Of a stretch of DNA of 64,000 bases, positions 36,601-46,593 are shown one piece after another (positions within the stretch are counted from its first letter, which is position 1; every line of letters begins with the position of its first letter). Source of the stretch: Clostridium ihumii AP5. Its GTDB lineage: Bacteria; Bacillota; Clostridia; Clostridiales; Clostridiaceae. The notes beneath the pieces are model-generated. The model searched no databases. It was not told the origin of the DNA and saw nothing but the letters and a program-made list of their open reading frames with translations. Both the position numbers and the translations under genes were made by a program. Where the stretch lies: contig NZ_CCAT010000083.1 in assembly GCF_000612845.1 (NCBI RefSeq), positions 248,001 to 312,000 of the forward strand. The letters are read 5' to 3'.

Positions 36601-38982
36601 ATGAAAGTTCCAGTTAAATGGCTAAAAGATTACGTTAATATAGATATTTCACCTAAAGAGCTTGGAGATGCACTAACATTGTCTGGTTCAAAGGTAGAAG
36701 AAGTAGTAACTACAGGAGATGAAATTACAAATGTAGTTACAGGAAAAATAACAAAAATAGAAAGACATCCTGATGCAGAAAAATTAGTTATTTGCGCTGT
36801 TGATATAAATAAAGAAGAACCAATTCAAATAGTAACTGCAGCTACAAATATGAAAGAGCAAGATATAGTTCCAGTAGCTCTTCATGGATCAACTTTACAT
36901 GGTGGGCTTAAAATAAAAAAAGGTAAACTAAGAGGTATTGTATCTGAAGGTATGTTCTGTTCAGAAGAAGAATTAGGAATAGCAGGAGATGAACCAGTAC
37001 ATGGATTATTGATAATGCCAGAGGATACTAAAATTGGAGTGGATATAAAAGAAGCTATAAGTATAGAAAGTTCTACTATAGAGTTTGAAATAACATCTAA
37101 CAGACAAGATTGTTTTAGTATTATAGGAATAGCAAGAGAAACAGCTGCTACACTAAGAACAAATTATAAAATGCCTAATTTTAGTTATACTTGTAAATGT
37201 AGTGAGAATGTTAATGATAACTACAAAGCTGAAATAAAAGACGATTTATGCAGAAGATACATGATTAAAGGCATAAAAAATATAAAAATTCAACCATCAC
37301 CAGGTTGGATGCAAGAAAGACTTTTAGAAGCTGGTGTTAGACCAATAAATAATATTGTAGACATAACTAACTTTGTAATGATTGAGTTAGGTCAACCATT
37401 ACATGCATATGATGCAAGAGAAATAAAATCTAATAAATTTGTTGTAGAGAGAGCATGTGAAGGTGAAAAATTTACTACTCTAGATGATGTTGAAAGAACA
37501 TTAGATAAAGATGTATTATGTATAAAAGATGGAGAAAATACAGTAGGCCTTGCAGGAATAATGGGAGGATTAGATTCAGAAGTTAAAGATGACACATCTA
37601 TGATTCTTTTAGAAAGTGCTAACTTTAATGGTGTAAATATAAGAAAATCATCTAAAAGATTAGGCTTAAGAACAGAGGCATCATCAAAGTTTGAGAAAGA
37701 CTTAGATCCAAATTTACCAGCTATGGCTATAGAGAGAGCATGTGCGTTAATTGAAGAGTTAAATGCTGGAGAAATTATGGAAGGCATTATTGATATATAT
37801 CCACAAGTAAAAGCAAGCAAAACTTTAAAAGTAAGTGTTGAGTGGGTAAATAAATTCTTAGGAATTAATATATCTAAAGAAGAAATGAAAGGTATATTAG
37901 ATAGTTTAGATTTAAATACAGAAATCGAAGGTGAAGACACTCTTATAGTTACATCACCAACATTTAGAAGCGATATAAATATAAAAGAAGATGTTGCGGA
38001 AGAAATTGTTAGAATTTATGGATATAATAATGTTCCAGCTACAATTGCTTTATGTGAAGCAGAAAAAAGTGGTGAAAGTGAAAAACAAAAATTAGAAAAG
38101 AAAGTGATTAGCGCTTTAACAAATAGTGGATTAAATCAATCAATAAGTTATTCATTTGTAAGCCCTAAGATATTTGATAAGTTATTAATACCAGAAGAAA
38201 GTTCTTTGAGAAACGCTGTAAAAATAAAAAATCCATTAGGTGAAGATTATAGTATAATGAGAACTACTACATTAGCTTCTGGTATGGAATCATTAGCTAG
38301 AAACAATTCTAAAAATAATGATATTGTTAGACTATTTGAGATAGGAAAAGTTTATGTTGGAACTGAAGATCCATATGAATTACCAACAGAAACAGAAACA
38401 TTAACTATATCTATGTATGGCAATATGGATTACTTAGATATAAAAGGTGTTGTAGAAAATGTTTTAGCTACACTTGGAATTAAGAGTGTTTCATTTAAAA
38501 GAGAAAGTGAAAATTCATCATTCCATCCAGGAAAAACAGCTGCTTTATATATAGGTAGAGATTATATAGGTGTAGTTGGAGAAGTGCATCCAGATGTTGC
38601 AACTAATTATGAAGTAGAAGAGAGATGCTACTTAGCAGAATTAAATTTAAATGCTCTATATAAGTATGCTAAAATTGAAAGAAAGTATGAGGCTCTTCCA
38701 AAATTCCCAGCGGTTACAAGAGATATAGCTATACTTGTAGATGATGAGATTTTAGTTCAAGAAATTGAAGATACTATAAAAAGACAAGGTGGCAACATAT
38801 TAGAAAGTTGCAAGCTTTTTGATGTATATAAAGGAAAGCAAATACCAGAAGGAAAGAAAAGTGTCGCTTATGCTATAGTCTATAGACACAAAGACAAGAC
38901 TTTAACTGACAATGAAGTAAATAAAGTACATGATAAAATATTAAGAGCTCTAGAACATAAACTAGGTGCAGAATTAAGATAA
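36601..38982 (+). CDS. pheT: Phenylalanyl-tRNA synthetase beta subunit
   Basis: 793 residues, full length. In order: N-terminal [21 protein letters not shown]-like tRNA-binding domain (about 40-150, [18 protein letters not shown]), B3/B4 editing domain with [27 protein letters not shown]5 domain, the class II-like core, and the C-terminal ferredoxin-fold anticodon-binding domain ([18 protein letters not shown]). It forms the alpha2-beta2 enzyme with PheS. AGGAGG precedes ATG 36601. A terminator closes the operon. Confidence 0.97.
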   Translation: MKVPVKWLKDYVNIDISPKELGDALTLSGSKVEEVVTTGDEITNVVTGKITKIERHPDAEKLVICAVDINKEEPIQIVTAATNMKEQDIVPVALHGSTLHGGLKIKKGKLRGIVSEGMFCSEEELGIAGDEPVHGLLIMPEDTKIGVDIKEAISIESSTIEFEITSNRQDCFSIIGIARETAATLRTNYKMPNFSYTCKCSENVNDNYKAEIKDDLCRRYMIKGIKNIKIQPSPGWMQERLLEAGVRPINNIVDITNFVMIELGQPLHAYDAREIKSNKFVVERACEGEKFTTLDDVERTLDKDVLCIKDGENTVGLAGIMGGLDSEVKDDTSMILLESANFNGVNIRKSSKRLGLRTEASSKFEKDLDPNLPAMAIERACALIEELNAGEIMEGIIDIYPQVKASKTLKVSVEWVNKFLGINISKEEMKGILDSLDLNTEIEGEDTLIVTSPTFRSDINIKEDVAEEIVRIYGYNNVPATIALCEAEKSGESEKQKLEKKVISALTNSGLNQSISYSFVSPKIFDKLLIPEESSLRNAVKIKNPLGEDYSIMRTTTLASGMESLARNNSKNNDIVRLFEIGKVYVGTEDPYELPTETETLTISMYGNMDYLDIKGVVENVLATLGIKSVSFKRESENSSFHPGKTAALYIGRDYIGVVGEVHPDVATNYEVEERCYLAELNLNALYKYAKIERKYEALPKFPAVTRDIAILVDDEILVQEIEDTIKRQGGNILESCKLFDVYKGKQIPEGKKSVAYAIVYRHKDKTLTDNEVNKVHDKILRALEHKLGAELR

Positions 38983-38991
38983 ATACAAAAG

Positions 38992-39030
38992 AAATGGTTA
39001 AAAAGAATTGTTCTTTTTAGCCATTTTTTT
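38992..39030 (+). terminator. Terminator of pheST
   Basis: 16-bp stem with one G-U pair (38992-39007 / 39011-39026), 3-base loop, T-run. Confidence 0.88.
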
Positions 39031-39130
39031 ATATTTAATAATTATTGAAAAAATCATGACATTATGTGTTTCATTTCGGAAAATCATATGATAAAATATT
39101 AATAACTATAATCATTAAGAGGGTGTTTGT

Positions 39131-40324
39131 TTGAACATTATAACTGTTAGAATTAATGGAATGGAATATAATTTAAAAGGTGAAGAAAACGATGAATATT
39201 TACATATGGTAGCTAAGTATGTAGACAATCGTATACAAGAATTAATGTCAACTAATAAAAAGTTAAGTCCTGGAGATGCAACTATATTAGCAGCTTTAAA
39301 TATGGGTGATGATATAATAAAAGGAAAAGAAAATTATGAAAGAGTAGCTGCAAATTATAAACAATTAAATGCAGATAATAAACTTTTTATTGCTGAATTA
39401 GAGAAGATGAAATCTAAAGTAGAAGCTTTAGAAAATGAAAATAAAAAAGTAAAAGATGAAAATGAAAGTTTACAAAATAAAAACTTAGAATTAGAAAAAA
39501 ATAAAGAAGAGTTAATGCTACAATTGGAAAATGTAAATAGTATAGAAGAAGAGATAAAATTAAAAGATATACAAATAGATGAATTATTAAAAAATGAAAA
39601 GCTTCTTAAAGAAAAAGAAGAAGAAATTAAATTGAATAATGAAGAATTGCTTGAAAAAATGACTGAAATAGAAGTGTTAGAGAATGAATTAAAAGAACAA
39701 AAAGAAGAAACTAAACTTAGAGAAGCTGATTTAATTATGAAAACAAAAGATTTAAAAGAATCGGAAAAGAAATCTCAAATATATGTAGAGCAATTAGAAA
39801 CTAAAGATTTAGAAATTCAATCTATGGAAGAAGAAATATCCTTATTAAAGGAAAAACTACAAAGCAAGTTACATCAGTTTGAAAATCAAAATGAAGAAAT
39901 TAAAATAAAAGAAACTGAAATAAAAGATAAAATAATTAGAGTTCAAAAAGCAAGTGATGAGATTACTTTAGAAAATAAGAACTTAAAAGAAAAATTAGAA
40001 AAAGTAAGTAATGAAAAACTTGAGAATGAAGATAAGTATAATAAGCTTTTAGAAGAAATAGAAAAGCTAAATACGGAATTAGACATTACTACAGATCTAT
40101 CTAAAAACTTAAAAAAAACTAATGAAAGTTTAATGGAAAAGCAACTTAGATTAGAAAAGTGGAATAAACAACTTTTATCACAAGTAAAAGAATTAAGAAT
40201 GGCTAAAAGTGCACAGCTTGCAAAAAATAAAGATTTGATGGAAGAAATGGAGAAAATAGGAACAGAGTTATCCATTGAAAAATTAAAAAATAATAAATTA
40301 TTAAATGTAAAACATAGCTTGTAA
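39131..40324 (+). CDS. zapA: ZapA-domain protein with very long coiled coil
   Basis: 397 residues. Residues 1-85 are a ZapA domain (IITVRINGMEYNLKGEENDEYLHMVAKYVDNRI ... DATILAALNMGDDIIKG), the FtsZ-binding module that bundles Z-ring filaments. From about residue 75 to the end the chain is nearly uninterrupted heptad-type coiled coil rich in Lys/Glu/Leu/Asn. Usual ZapA proteins have roughly 85-150 residues, so the extension is striking. Position after pheT and before mutS2 matches zapA of B. subtilis and clostridia. The start is TTG 39131 with GAGGGTG upstream. The stop codon lies in its terminator. Cytoplasmic; no membrane segment. Confidence 0.82.
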   Translation: MNIITVRINGMEYNLKGEENDEYLHMVAKYVDNRIQELMSTNKKLSPGDATILAALNMGDDIIKGKENYERVAANYKQLNADNKLFIAELEKMKSKVEALENENKKVKDENESLQNKNLELEKNKEELMLQLENVNSIEEEIKLKDIQIDELLKNEKLLKEKEEEIKLNNEELLEKMTEIEVLENELKEQKEETKLREADLIMKTKDLKESEKKSQIYVEQLETKDLEIQSMEEEISLLKEKLQSKLHQFENQNEEIKIKETEIKDKIIRVQKASDEITLENKNLKEKLEKVSNEKLENEDKYNKLLEEIEKLNTELDITTDLSKNLKKTNESLMEKQLRLEKWNKQLLSQVKELRMAKSAQLAKNKDLMEEMEKIGTELSIEKLKNNKLLNVKHSL

Positions 40325-40348
40325 AATAATTTTTACAAGCTATGTTTT
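40309..40348 (+). terminator. Terminator after the ZapA-domain gene
   Basis: 18-bp perfect stem (40309-40326 / 40331-40348) with a TAAT loop. The stem overlaps the last codons of the gene. Confidence 0.85.
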
Positions 40349-40356
40349 ATGTATAG

Positions 40357-40804
40357 GAATCCAAGTTTAAACTTTAACTTATTCATGTTTCAGTTGAGAA
40401 TTCTAATTAATTTAATTGAAAATGGAAAATTGAAAGTTGAAAATGAATGTAAAAATTGGATTTCCAATTTTAAGAAATGATTTTTTATTAAATTTGCAAA
40501 GCAAATTATTTAAACACAATATAAAAACTGAATTTTATAAAATATCCAAAGTAATAGGGATAGTTACTATTGAAACTGTGATTAGTAAGAACATTATAAT
40601 GGATAAATATTATACTGATTTTATTTGAAGTACAAATAAAACATTGTAGCGGGGATTTCAATCCCCGTGATATTCACCACCTCTATTCACTTTTCACTCT
40701 TACTTTTTAATTGCTTTCCAACATGATAATATAATAATCTGTAAGATTAGTACTATCATTTAAGAAAGACATTACTTTAAATTTGAACTTGTAACCCTAT
40801 ACTA
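40357..40804 (+). repeat. Dispersed non-coding repeat, copy D (upstream of the U32 gene)
   Basis: About 450 bases built from the same modules as copies A-C: TTTGCAAAGCAAATTATTTAA core, a right flank ATATAATAATCTGTAAGATTAG, and the final GAACTTGTAACCCTATA. Its terminal inverted repeats are of another kind: ATTGAAAGTTGAAAATGAATG on the left (about 40425-40446) against CTATTCACTTTTCACTCTTAC on the right (about 40682-40703). A G/C-rich hairpin CGGGGAT/ATCCCCG (40650-40667) stands out in AT-rich DNA. 40381-40402 is shared exactly with 28018-28039. The whole gap to the next gene is repeat-derived. Confidence 0.75.
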
Positions 40805-40894
40805 TATTGGATTTATGTTAATACTATTGTTATAATTAAATAAGTAAAAAAATTTGAAATGAAAATTATATAATTTCAAAATGGGAGTGAAAAG

Positions 40895-43252
40895 ATGAAT
40901 AAAGTAGAATTATTAGCACCAGGTGGAAGTATGGAAAGTTTATATGCAGCTGTTTTATCTGGATGTGATGCAATATATATGGGTGGAAGTAAGTTTTCGG
41001 CCAGAGCCTACGCCAATAATTTCAATAACGAAGAGCTAAGAAATGCGGTAGATTATTGTCACATGTACAATGTAAAAGTATATATAACAGTTAATACTTT
41101 AATAAAAGAGGATGAACTTAATGAAGCAATAGATTATGTTAAGTATTTATATGAAATTGGAGTAGATGCATTAATAATTCAAGATTTAGGTTTATTTTAT
41201 ATTTGTAGAGAATTACTTCCTGACTTTGAAATGCATGCATCAACACAAATTACAGTACATAATGGAGAGGGTGCTAAATTTTTAAATAATTTAGGATTCG
41301 AAAGAATTGTATTATCAAGAGAGTTATCTTTAAATGAAATAGAATACATATCAAAAGGACTTGGAATTGAAACAGAAATATTTGTTCATGGAGCATTGTG
41401 TGTTAGCTATTCTGGTCAATGTCTTATGAGTAGTATCATAGGTGGAAGAAGTGGTAATAGAGGCAGATGTGCACAACCATGTAGACTTCCATATACAATA
41501 ATGAATAGAAAAACAGGAATAAGTAAGGATGGATATTTATTAAGTCCTAAAGATATATGTACTTTTGAAGAAATTCAAAACATAATTGAAAGTGGAACAT
41601 CTTCATTAAAAATAGAAGGTAGAATGAAAAGACCTGAATATGTAGCAGGGGTTGTTGGTAGTTATAAAAAAGCAATAGACAGTTACTATAATAATGAAGA
41701 AATTGATGTAAAGGCAGAATATAAAAAACTTGAACAACTTTTTAATAGAGAAGGGTTTTCAAAAGCCTATATGTTTGGAAATGTAGGCAAAGATATGATG
41801 GCTTATAATTGTCCTAAAAATAGTGGAATATATCTTGGAAAAGTTCAAAAAGATTTAACTATTAAATTGGAAGAAAATCTACATGTAAAAGATGGAATAA
41901 GAATTAAAGATGATGGATTTTCAGTTGCTGGAATAAAAATAGGAAAAATGGAAGTTGAGAATGCGAAAAAAGGGGATGTAGTATCATTAAAGCCATTAAA
42001 ATATAAAGTGAATGATGTACTATATAAGGCGGGAGATACTAATCTTTTAGAAGAACTTTCTAAAGTATATCAAAATATTTTTGCTAAAAAAATACCATTA
42101 GATTTGAATGTTGAATTTAAGATTGGAAAACCAATTAAATTATTAGTTAAATTTAATGAAAATACATTTGAAGTAAATGGAGATATAGTAGAAGAATCAA
42201 TAAAAAAACCAATGGATAAAGAAAGTTTAATTAAATCATTAAATAAACTTGGAGATACTCCATTTGAATTTAAAAATATAAGATTTAAAGAATTTGAAGA
42301 AGGCTTCATGAGGATATCTTCTATAAATTCAGTAAGAAGAGAACTTATAGATAAAATTTTAAATTCAATTTTATCAAATTACAGAAGAATAGATAAAAAT
42401 AATAAAAGTATACATTCAATTGTAAAATCTAAAAATGATGTTTATGATTGTCCTAAGTTTATGGTTTTAGTAAGTAATAAAGACCAATTAAAAGCAGCAA
42501 TAGAATGTAATGTGCCTAATATAGCAGTAGATTGTTTCTTTAAAGGTAATAAAATTGATATGGAAGTTATAAATAATCATAAAGAAATTAATTTTTATAT
42601 TAAAACTCCAAATATAATAAAAGAAGAATTTGAAGGAATTTCAGAATTTATAGAGAAACATTTAAAGGGGATAAAAGGAATTATTACTTCTAATTTAGCA
42701 ATTATAAGTAGATTTAGTGGAAGAACTAAATTGATAGGTGATTATAAGTTAAATATATTTAATAGTTATACTGCAGAATTTTATAAAAATTACTTAGATT
42801 TAGGTGTTATTAGTGTTGAATTAAACAATAAAGAGTTCAATAATGTGGTGAAAAAATCATCATTGAAACCACAGGTAATAGTATATGGGAAATATGAATT
42901 GATGGTTAGTGAATACTGTCCAGTTGGTAGTGTTTTAGGTGGAAAGACTGCTAAAAAATCCTGTGGAGAAAAGTGTTCTGAGGGAGATTATATACTAAGA
43001 GATCGAAAAGGTGAGGATTTTAAAATTTTAACAGATAAATATTGTAGAAGTCATATTTATAATAATGTTCCTGTGAATTTAATTCCCAATATGAAGGAAT
43101 ATAGAAGAAATAATATTGAATGCTTCAGAGTTGATTTGATAGATGAGAATTATGAAAAATCAAAAGAAATAATAAAAATGGCTATGGATGAAAACTTTGA
43201 AGGAGATTATAAGAATTTTACAAGGGGTCATTATAAAAGAGGAGTAGAGTAG
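40895..43252 (+). CDS. U32 family protein (RlhA/YrrO-like), with C-terminal DUF3656-like region
   Basis: 785 residues. The U32 core (about 1-300) has ELLAPGGSMESLYAAVLSGCDAIYMGG, FVHGALCVSYSGQCLMSS and GRSGNRGRCAQPCRLPY, with Cys169, Cys176, Cys192 and Cys196. Members such as UbiU bind a 4Fe-4S cluster through such Cys, and RlhA hydroxylates 23S rRNA C2501; the annotation 'peptidase' is historical. The long C-terminal part (about 330-785) is the extension seen in large U32 proteins and ends with another Cys group (EYCPVG ... KKSCGEKCSEGDY). Function here is most likely rRNA hydroxylation, by family. GGGAGTG precedes ATG 40895. mutS2 follows after 9 bases, so the two are co-transcribed. Confidence 0.85.
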   Translation: MNKVELLAPGGSMESLYAAVLSGCDAIYMGGSKFSARAYANNFNNEELRNAVDYCHMYNVKVYITVNTLIKEDELNEAIDYVKYLYEIGVDALIIQDLGLFYICRELLPDFEMHASTQITVHNGEGAKFLNNLGFERIVLSRELSLNEIEYISKGLGIETEIFVHGALCVSYSGQCLMSSIIGGRSGNRGRCAQPCRLPYTIMNRKTGISKDGYLLSPKDICTFEEIQNIIESGTSSLKIEGRMKRPEYVAGVVGSYKKAIDSYYNNEEIDVKAEYKKLEQLFNREGFSKAYMFGNVGKDMMAYNCPKNSGIYLGKVQKDLTIKLEENLHVKDGIRIKDDGFSVAGIKIGKMEVENAKKGDVVSLKPLKYKVNDVLYKAGDTNLLEELSKVYQNIFAKKIPLDLNVEFKIGKPIKLLVKFNENTFEVNGDIVEESIKKPMDKESLIKSLNKLGDTPFEFKNIRFKEFEEGFMRISSINSVRRELIDKILNSILSNYRRIDKNNKSIHSIVKSKNDVYDCPKFMVLVSNKDQLKAAIECNVPNIAVDCFFKGNKIDMEVINNHKEINFYIKTPNIIKEEFEGISEFIEKHLKGIKGIITSNLAIISRFSGRTKLIGDYKLNIFNSYTAEFYKNYLDLGVISVELNNKEFNNVVKKSSLKPQVIVYGKYELMVSEYCPVGSVLGGKTAKKSCGEKCSEGDYILRDRKGEDFKILTDKYCRSHIYNNVPVNLIPNMKEYRRNNIECFRVDLIDENYEKSKEIIKMAMDENFEGDYKNFTRGHYKRGVE

Positions 43253-43261
43253 GTGAAATAA

Positions 43262-45631
43262 ATGCAAGAAAAAACTTTAAGGGTATTAGAATACAATAAA
43301 ATAAAAGAAAATATCAAGAAATATGCAAAGACTTTGGCAGCTAAAGATTTAATAGATAGTTTAGAACCATATAGTAGCATATATGAAGTAAAAGAACATT
43401 TAGAAGAGACTAAGGAAGCATTTAGTCTTTTGATAAAAAAAGGTAATCCTCCATTTGAGGGAATCTATGATGTAAGAGAAGGAATAAATAGAGCTAAAAA
43501 AGAATCAACATTACATCCAGAACAACTTTTAAGAATAGCATCAATGTTAAAATGCAGTAGATTATTTAAAGATTATATATCACATAAAGATGATGAAGAG
43601 GGTTATAGAGTATTAGAAGACATTTGCATAGGTATAGTTCCATTAAAAAAAGTAGAGGATGATATTTTCTTTGCAATAGTAAGTGAAGAAGAAATAGCTG
43701 ATAGAGCATCTGATGAACTTTATCATATAAGAAGAAAGTTAAAAGAAAAGTCATCATCTGTAAAAGATAAGGTGAATTCACTAGTTAGATCAAATTCAAA
43801 ATATCTTCAAGAAAATCTTTATACAATTAGGGGAGATAGATATGTATTGCCAGTAAGGTCTGAATATAGAGATCAAGTTCCAGGTCTTATTCATGATCAA
43901 AGTGCAAGTGGAGCAACATTATTTATAGAGCCTATGGGACTTGTGAATTTAAACAATGAAATAAGTGAATTAATAATAAAAGAAAAGAAAGAAATTGAAA
44001 GAATACTAAGAGTGCTTTCAAAAAAGATAACAGTGAATGCTGATGTGGTAGAAAATAATGCGGATATATTATGGCAATTAGACTTTATATTCGCAAAAGC
44101 TAAATATGCTGGAGAAATAAATGGAGTTTTACCTAATATAAATAATGAAGGAATAATTGACTTAGTTGAAGCGAGACATCCATTAATAGATCCCAAAGTA
44201 GTTGTGGCTAGTGATATATATCTAGGGAGAGAGTTCACATCATTAGTTATAACAGGTCCGAATACTGGTGGTAAAACAGTAACATTAAAAACAGTAGGAT
44301 TAATACATTTAATGGCTATGAGTGGAATTTTAATTCCTGCAAGAAGTAATTCAACAGTAAGTTTCTTTAAAAATATATATGCAGATATTGGTGATGAACA
44401 AAGCATAGAACAAAGTTTATCAACATTCTCATCGCATATGACTAATATAGTTGGAATAATAGATGAAGCTGATGAAAGTTCTTTATGCTTATTCGATGAG
44501 TTAGGATCAGGTACAGATCCTACAGAAGGTGCAGCACTTGCAATGTCTATATTAGAAAATTTAAGAGAAAGAGGGACTAGGATAGTAGCAACTACTCACT
44601 ATAGTGAATTGAAGGGTTATGCCCTTAAAACTATGGGGGTAGAAAATGCATCAGTTGAATTTGATGTTGAAACTTTAAGTCCAACATATAAATTGTTAAT
44701 AGGAATACCAGGAAAATCTAATGCTTTTGAAATATCAAGAAGATTAGGGCTTCCAGAGTATATTATTAATACTGCAAAAGAAAATATTTCTACTGAAAGC
44801 CTTAATTTTGAAGAACTTATACAAAGCTTGCAATCTAAGAGCATAAAAGCAGAAAATGATGCAAGAATGGCTGAAAGTTTAAAAAAGGATGCGGAAAAAT
44901 TAAAGGCTAGATATGAAGAAAAATTATATAAATTTGAAAAGGCAAGAGAAAATGCTTTATATTCTGCACAAAGAGAAGCAAAAAATCTAATTAAAGAGGC
45001 GAAAGAAGAGTCAGATGAAATCCTAAAAAATATTAGAGAAATTGAAAGAATGGGATATGGCAATGATGCAAGACAAAAACTAGAAGCTGAAAGAATGAAA
45101 ATAAAACAAAAATTAGAGAATGCTGAATTAAAAGCACAAAAGAAAGAAGAAGAAGCTAGTGGAGAAAAATTAAAAACGGTTAATGAAGGTGATGAAGTTT
45201 ATTTACCAAAATTAAATCAAAATGTAATTGTTATATCTAAGGTTGATTCAAAAGGTGAAGTTCAAGTTCAAGCGGGAATAATGAAAATTAGTGTGAAAGT
45301 TTCAGACTTAAGAAAAGGAAAAACTACTAAAGAAGATAAAGTAAAAAGAAAAATGGAAAAAAGAGAAGCTAAGCTAAATATGAGAAATGTAGCAACATCT
45401 GTAGATTTAAGGGGTATGGATTCTCAAGATGCAATATATACTGTAGATAAATACCTAGATGATGTATACTTAGCTGGACTTAATGAAGTTTCTATAATTC
45501 ATGGAAATGGAACAGGAGTTTTGAGAAATTCTATAAATGATCTATTGAAACGACATCCACATGTAAAATCTCATAGACTTGGTAAGTATGGAGAAGGTGG
45601 AACAGGAGTAACAATAGTAGAAGTTAAATAA
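43262..45631 (+). CDS. mutS2: Endonuclease MutS2 / ribosome-rescue ATPase
   Basis: 789 residues. It has a MutS-type clamp/core region, ABC-type ATPase with Walker A TGPNTGGKT (331-339), LSTFSSHM and LFDELGSGTDPTEGAAL (Walker B), TTHYSELK, then a long coiled coil (about 515-640), a KOW-like segment (GDEVYLPKLNQNVIVI) and the C-terminal Smr nuclease domain with VDLRGMDSQDAI, IHGNGTGVLR and HRLGKYGEGGTGVTIV. MutS2 suppresses homologous recombination and, in B. subtilis, splits collided ribosomes. AGGTGA precedes ATG 43262. It follows the U32 gene in one operon. Confidence 0.96.
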   Translation: MQEKTLRVLEYNKIKENIKKYAKTLAAKDLIDSLEPYSSIYEVKEHLEETKEAFSLLIKKGNPPFEGIYDVREGINRAKKESTLHPEQLLRIASMLKCSRLFKDYISHKDDEEGYRVLEDICIGIVPLKKVEDDIFFAIVSEEEIADRASDELYHIRRKLKEKSSSVKDKVNSLVRSNSKYLQENLYTIRGDRYVLPVRSEYRDQVPGLIHDQSASGATLFIEPMGLVNLNNEISELIIKEKKEIERILRVLSKKITVNADVVENNADILWQLDFIFAKAKYAGEINGVLPNINNEGIIDLVEARHPLIDPKVVVASDIYLGREFTSLVITGPNTGGKTVTLKTVGLIHLMAMSGILIPARSNSTVSFFKNIYADIGDEQSIEQSLSTFSSHMTNIVGIIDEADESSLCLFDELGSGTDPTEGAALAMSILENLRERGTRIVATTHYSELKGYALKTMGVENASVEFDVETLSPTYKLLIGIPGKSNAFEISRRLGLPEYIINTAKENISTESLNFEELIQSLQSKSIKAENDARMAESLKKDAEKLKARYEEKLYKFEKARENALYSAQREAKNLIKEAKEESDEILKNIREIERMGYGNDARQKLEAERMKIKQKLENAELKAQKKEEEASGEKLKTVNEGDEVYLPKLNQNVIVISKVDSKGEVQVQAGIMKISVKVSDLRKGKTTKEDKVKRKMEKREAKLNMRNVATSVDLRGMDSQDAIYTVDKYLDDVYLAGLNEVSIIHGNGTGVLRNSINDLLKRHPHVKSHRLGKYGEGGTGVTIVEVK

Positions 45632-45758
45632 AACACAAATTCAAAAGATTTTCTGAATCGATTTTTAAAGAAATACTAATTTAAATAAATTATGTTTCTT
45701 CATGAAAGAAAAAAATTTTCAATTGATAAATGTGTTATTTCAAGTTGAAAAAGAGAAA

Positions 45759-46071
45759 TTTAAAGTGTTGTACAAAAATTAACAATTAACGATGAACAAT
45801 TAACAATGAAGGATAAAACTGAAAGCTCAGTTTTTTAAATAGATTTTTAAAATAATTTGTAAAACAAATTAATTAAGGATTATATAAAAACTTAGTTTTT
45901 ATGAACTTTTATTCAAAAATATTAGGAACGAAGTGAATAATATTAACCATCATTGTTAATTGTTAACTGTTAATTATTAATTTGTTCCAAATATTATAAT
46001 AGAATAAACTGTAATATTAGTAGTATGGGTTAATAAATATATTATTTTAAACTTGAACTTGGAACCCTATA
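45759..46071 (+). repeat. Dispersed non-coding repeat, copy C (upstream of the DUF523 gene)
   Basis: Best-preserved copy. Left flank AAAGTGTTGTACAAAAATT, then terminal repeat words TTAACAATTAAC and ACAATTAACAATGAA. The middle has AAACTGAAAGCTCAGTTTTT, AATTTGTAAAACAAATTA and TATTAGGAACGAAGTGAATA. The complementary end is TCATTGTTAATTGTTAACTG (about 45953-45972). The right flank has TATAAT (45995-46000), AATAAACTGTAA and the final TTGAACTTGGAACCCTATA, 12 bases before the next start codon. No ORF. Confidence 0.85.
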
Positions 46072-46083
46072 TATGGAGGAGTT

Positions 46084-46557
46084 ATGATATTAGTTAGTGC
46101 ATGTTTATGCGGAGTAAATTGTAAATATAATGGTGAAAATAATTTAGATGAAAGAGTCTTAAAGTTGTTACAAGAAGGAAAAGCTATACCTGTTTGTCCT
46201 GAACAGTTGGGTGGACAAGAAACACCAAGACTTGCCCATGAAATTGTAGATGGGGATGGGGAATTAGTTTTAAAAGGTGAAGCTAAAATTTTAAGCCCTG
46301 ATGGAAAAGAAGATGTAACAAAAGAGTTTGTTAAAGGTGCTACTGAAACTTTAAATATAGCTAAAAATATAGGAGCACAGTATGCTATTTTAAAGGCAAG
46401 AAGTCCATCATGTGGGTTTGGAAAAATTTATGATGGAACTTTTAGCGGTAATAAAATAGATGGAAATGGAGTTACTGCTGAATTATTACATAAAAATGGT
46501 ATAAAAATATTTACTGAAGAAAACTTAGAGGAATTTCTAAATATAGTAGATATTTAA
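46084..46557 (+). CDS. DUF523 family protein (TudS-like thiouracil desulfurase family)
   Basis: 157 residues. Family blocks are SACLCGVNCKYNGENN with Cys7 and Cys13 (an extra Cys9 stands where most members have Leu), IPVCPEQLGGQETPR and LKARSPSCGFGKIYDG. The DUF523 family includes TudS, a 4Fe-4S enzyme that removes sulfur from 2-thiouracil using a cluster held by three Cys; the three conserved Cys are present here, so a thiobase-salvage or related role is plausible but not shown. ATATGGAGGAG precedes ATG 46084, right at the end of repeat C. The next gene follows after 36 bases, probably the same transcript. Confidence 0.8.
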   Translation: MILVSACLCGVNCKYNGENNLDERVLKLLQEGKAIPVCPEQLGGQETPRLAHEIVDGDGELVLKGEAKILSPDGKEDVTKEFVKGATETLNIAKNIGAQYAILKARSPSCGFGKIYDGTFSGNKIDGNGVTAELLHKNGIKIFTEENLEEFLNIVDI

Positions 46558-46593
46558 AGAGATTAAACTTAAGAAGGGTTTGGTGGAATAACA

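Noticed and set aside
40437-40628. 63-codon plus-strand ORF in the gap before the U32 gene
   Set aside because: Lies inside repeat copy D, has no ribosome site, and other copies do not keep the frame.
43897-44406. Long minus-strand ORF across mutS2, and similar ones at 37392-37940, 46569-47207 and 54580-55155
   Set aside because: Shadows of strongly supported plus-strand genes; AT-rich codon use leaves the complement open by chance.
45774-45983. Insertion sequence or CRISPR-like array suggested by repeated AACAATTAAC words
   Set aside because: No transposase ORF, no regular spacer pattern; the words are the terminal part of the dispersed repeat.
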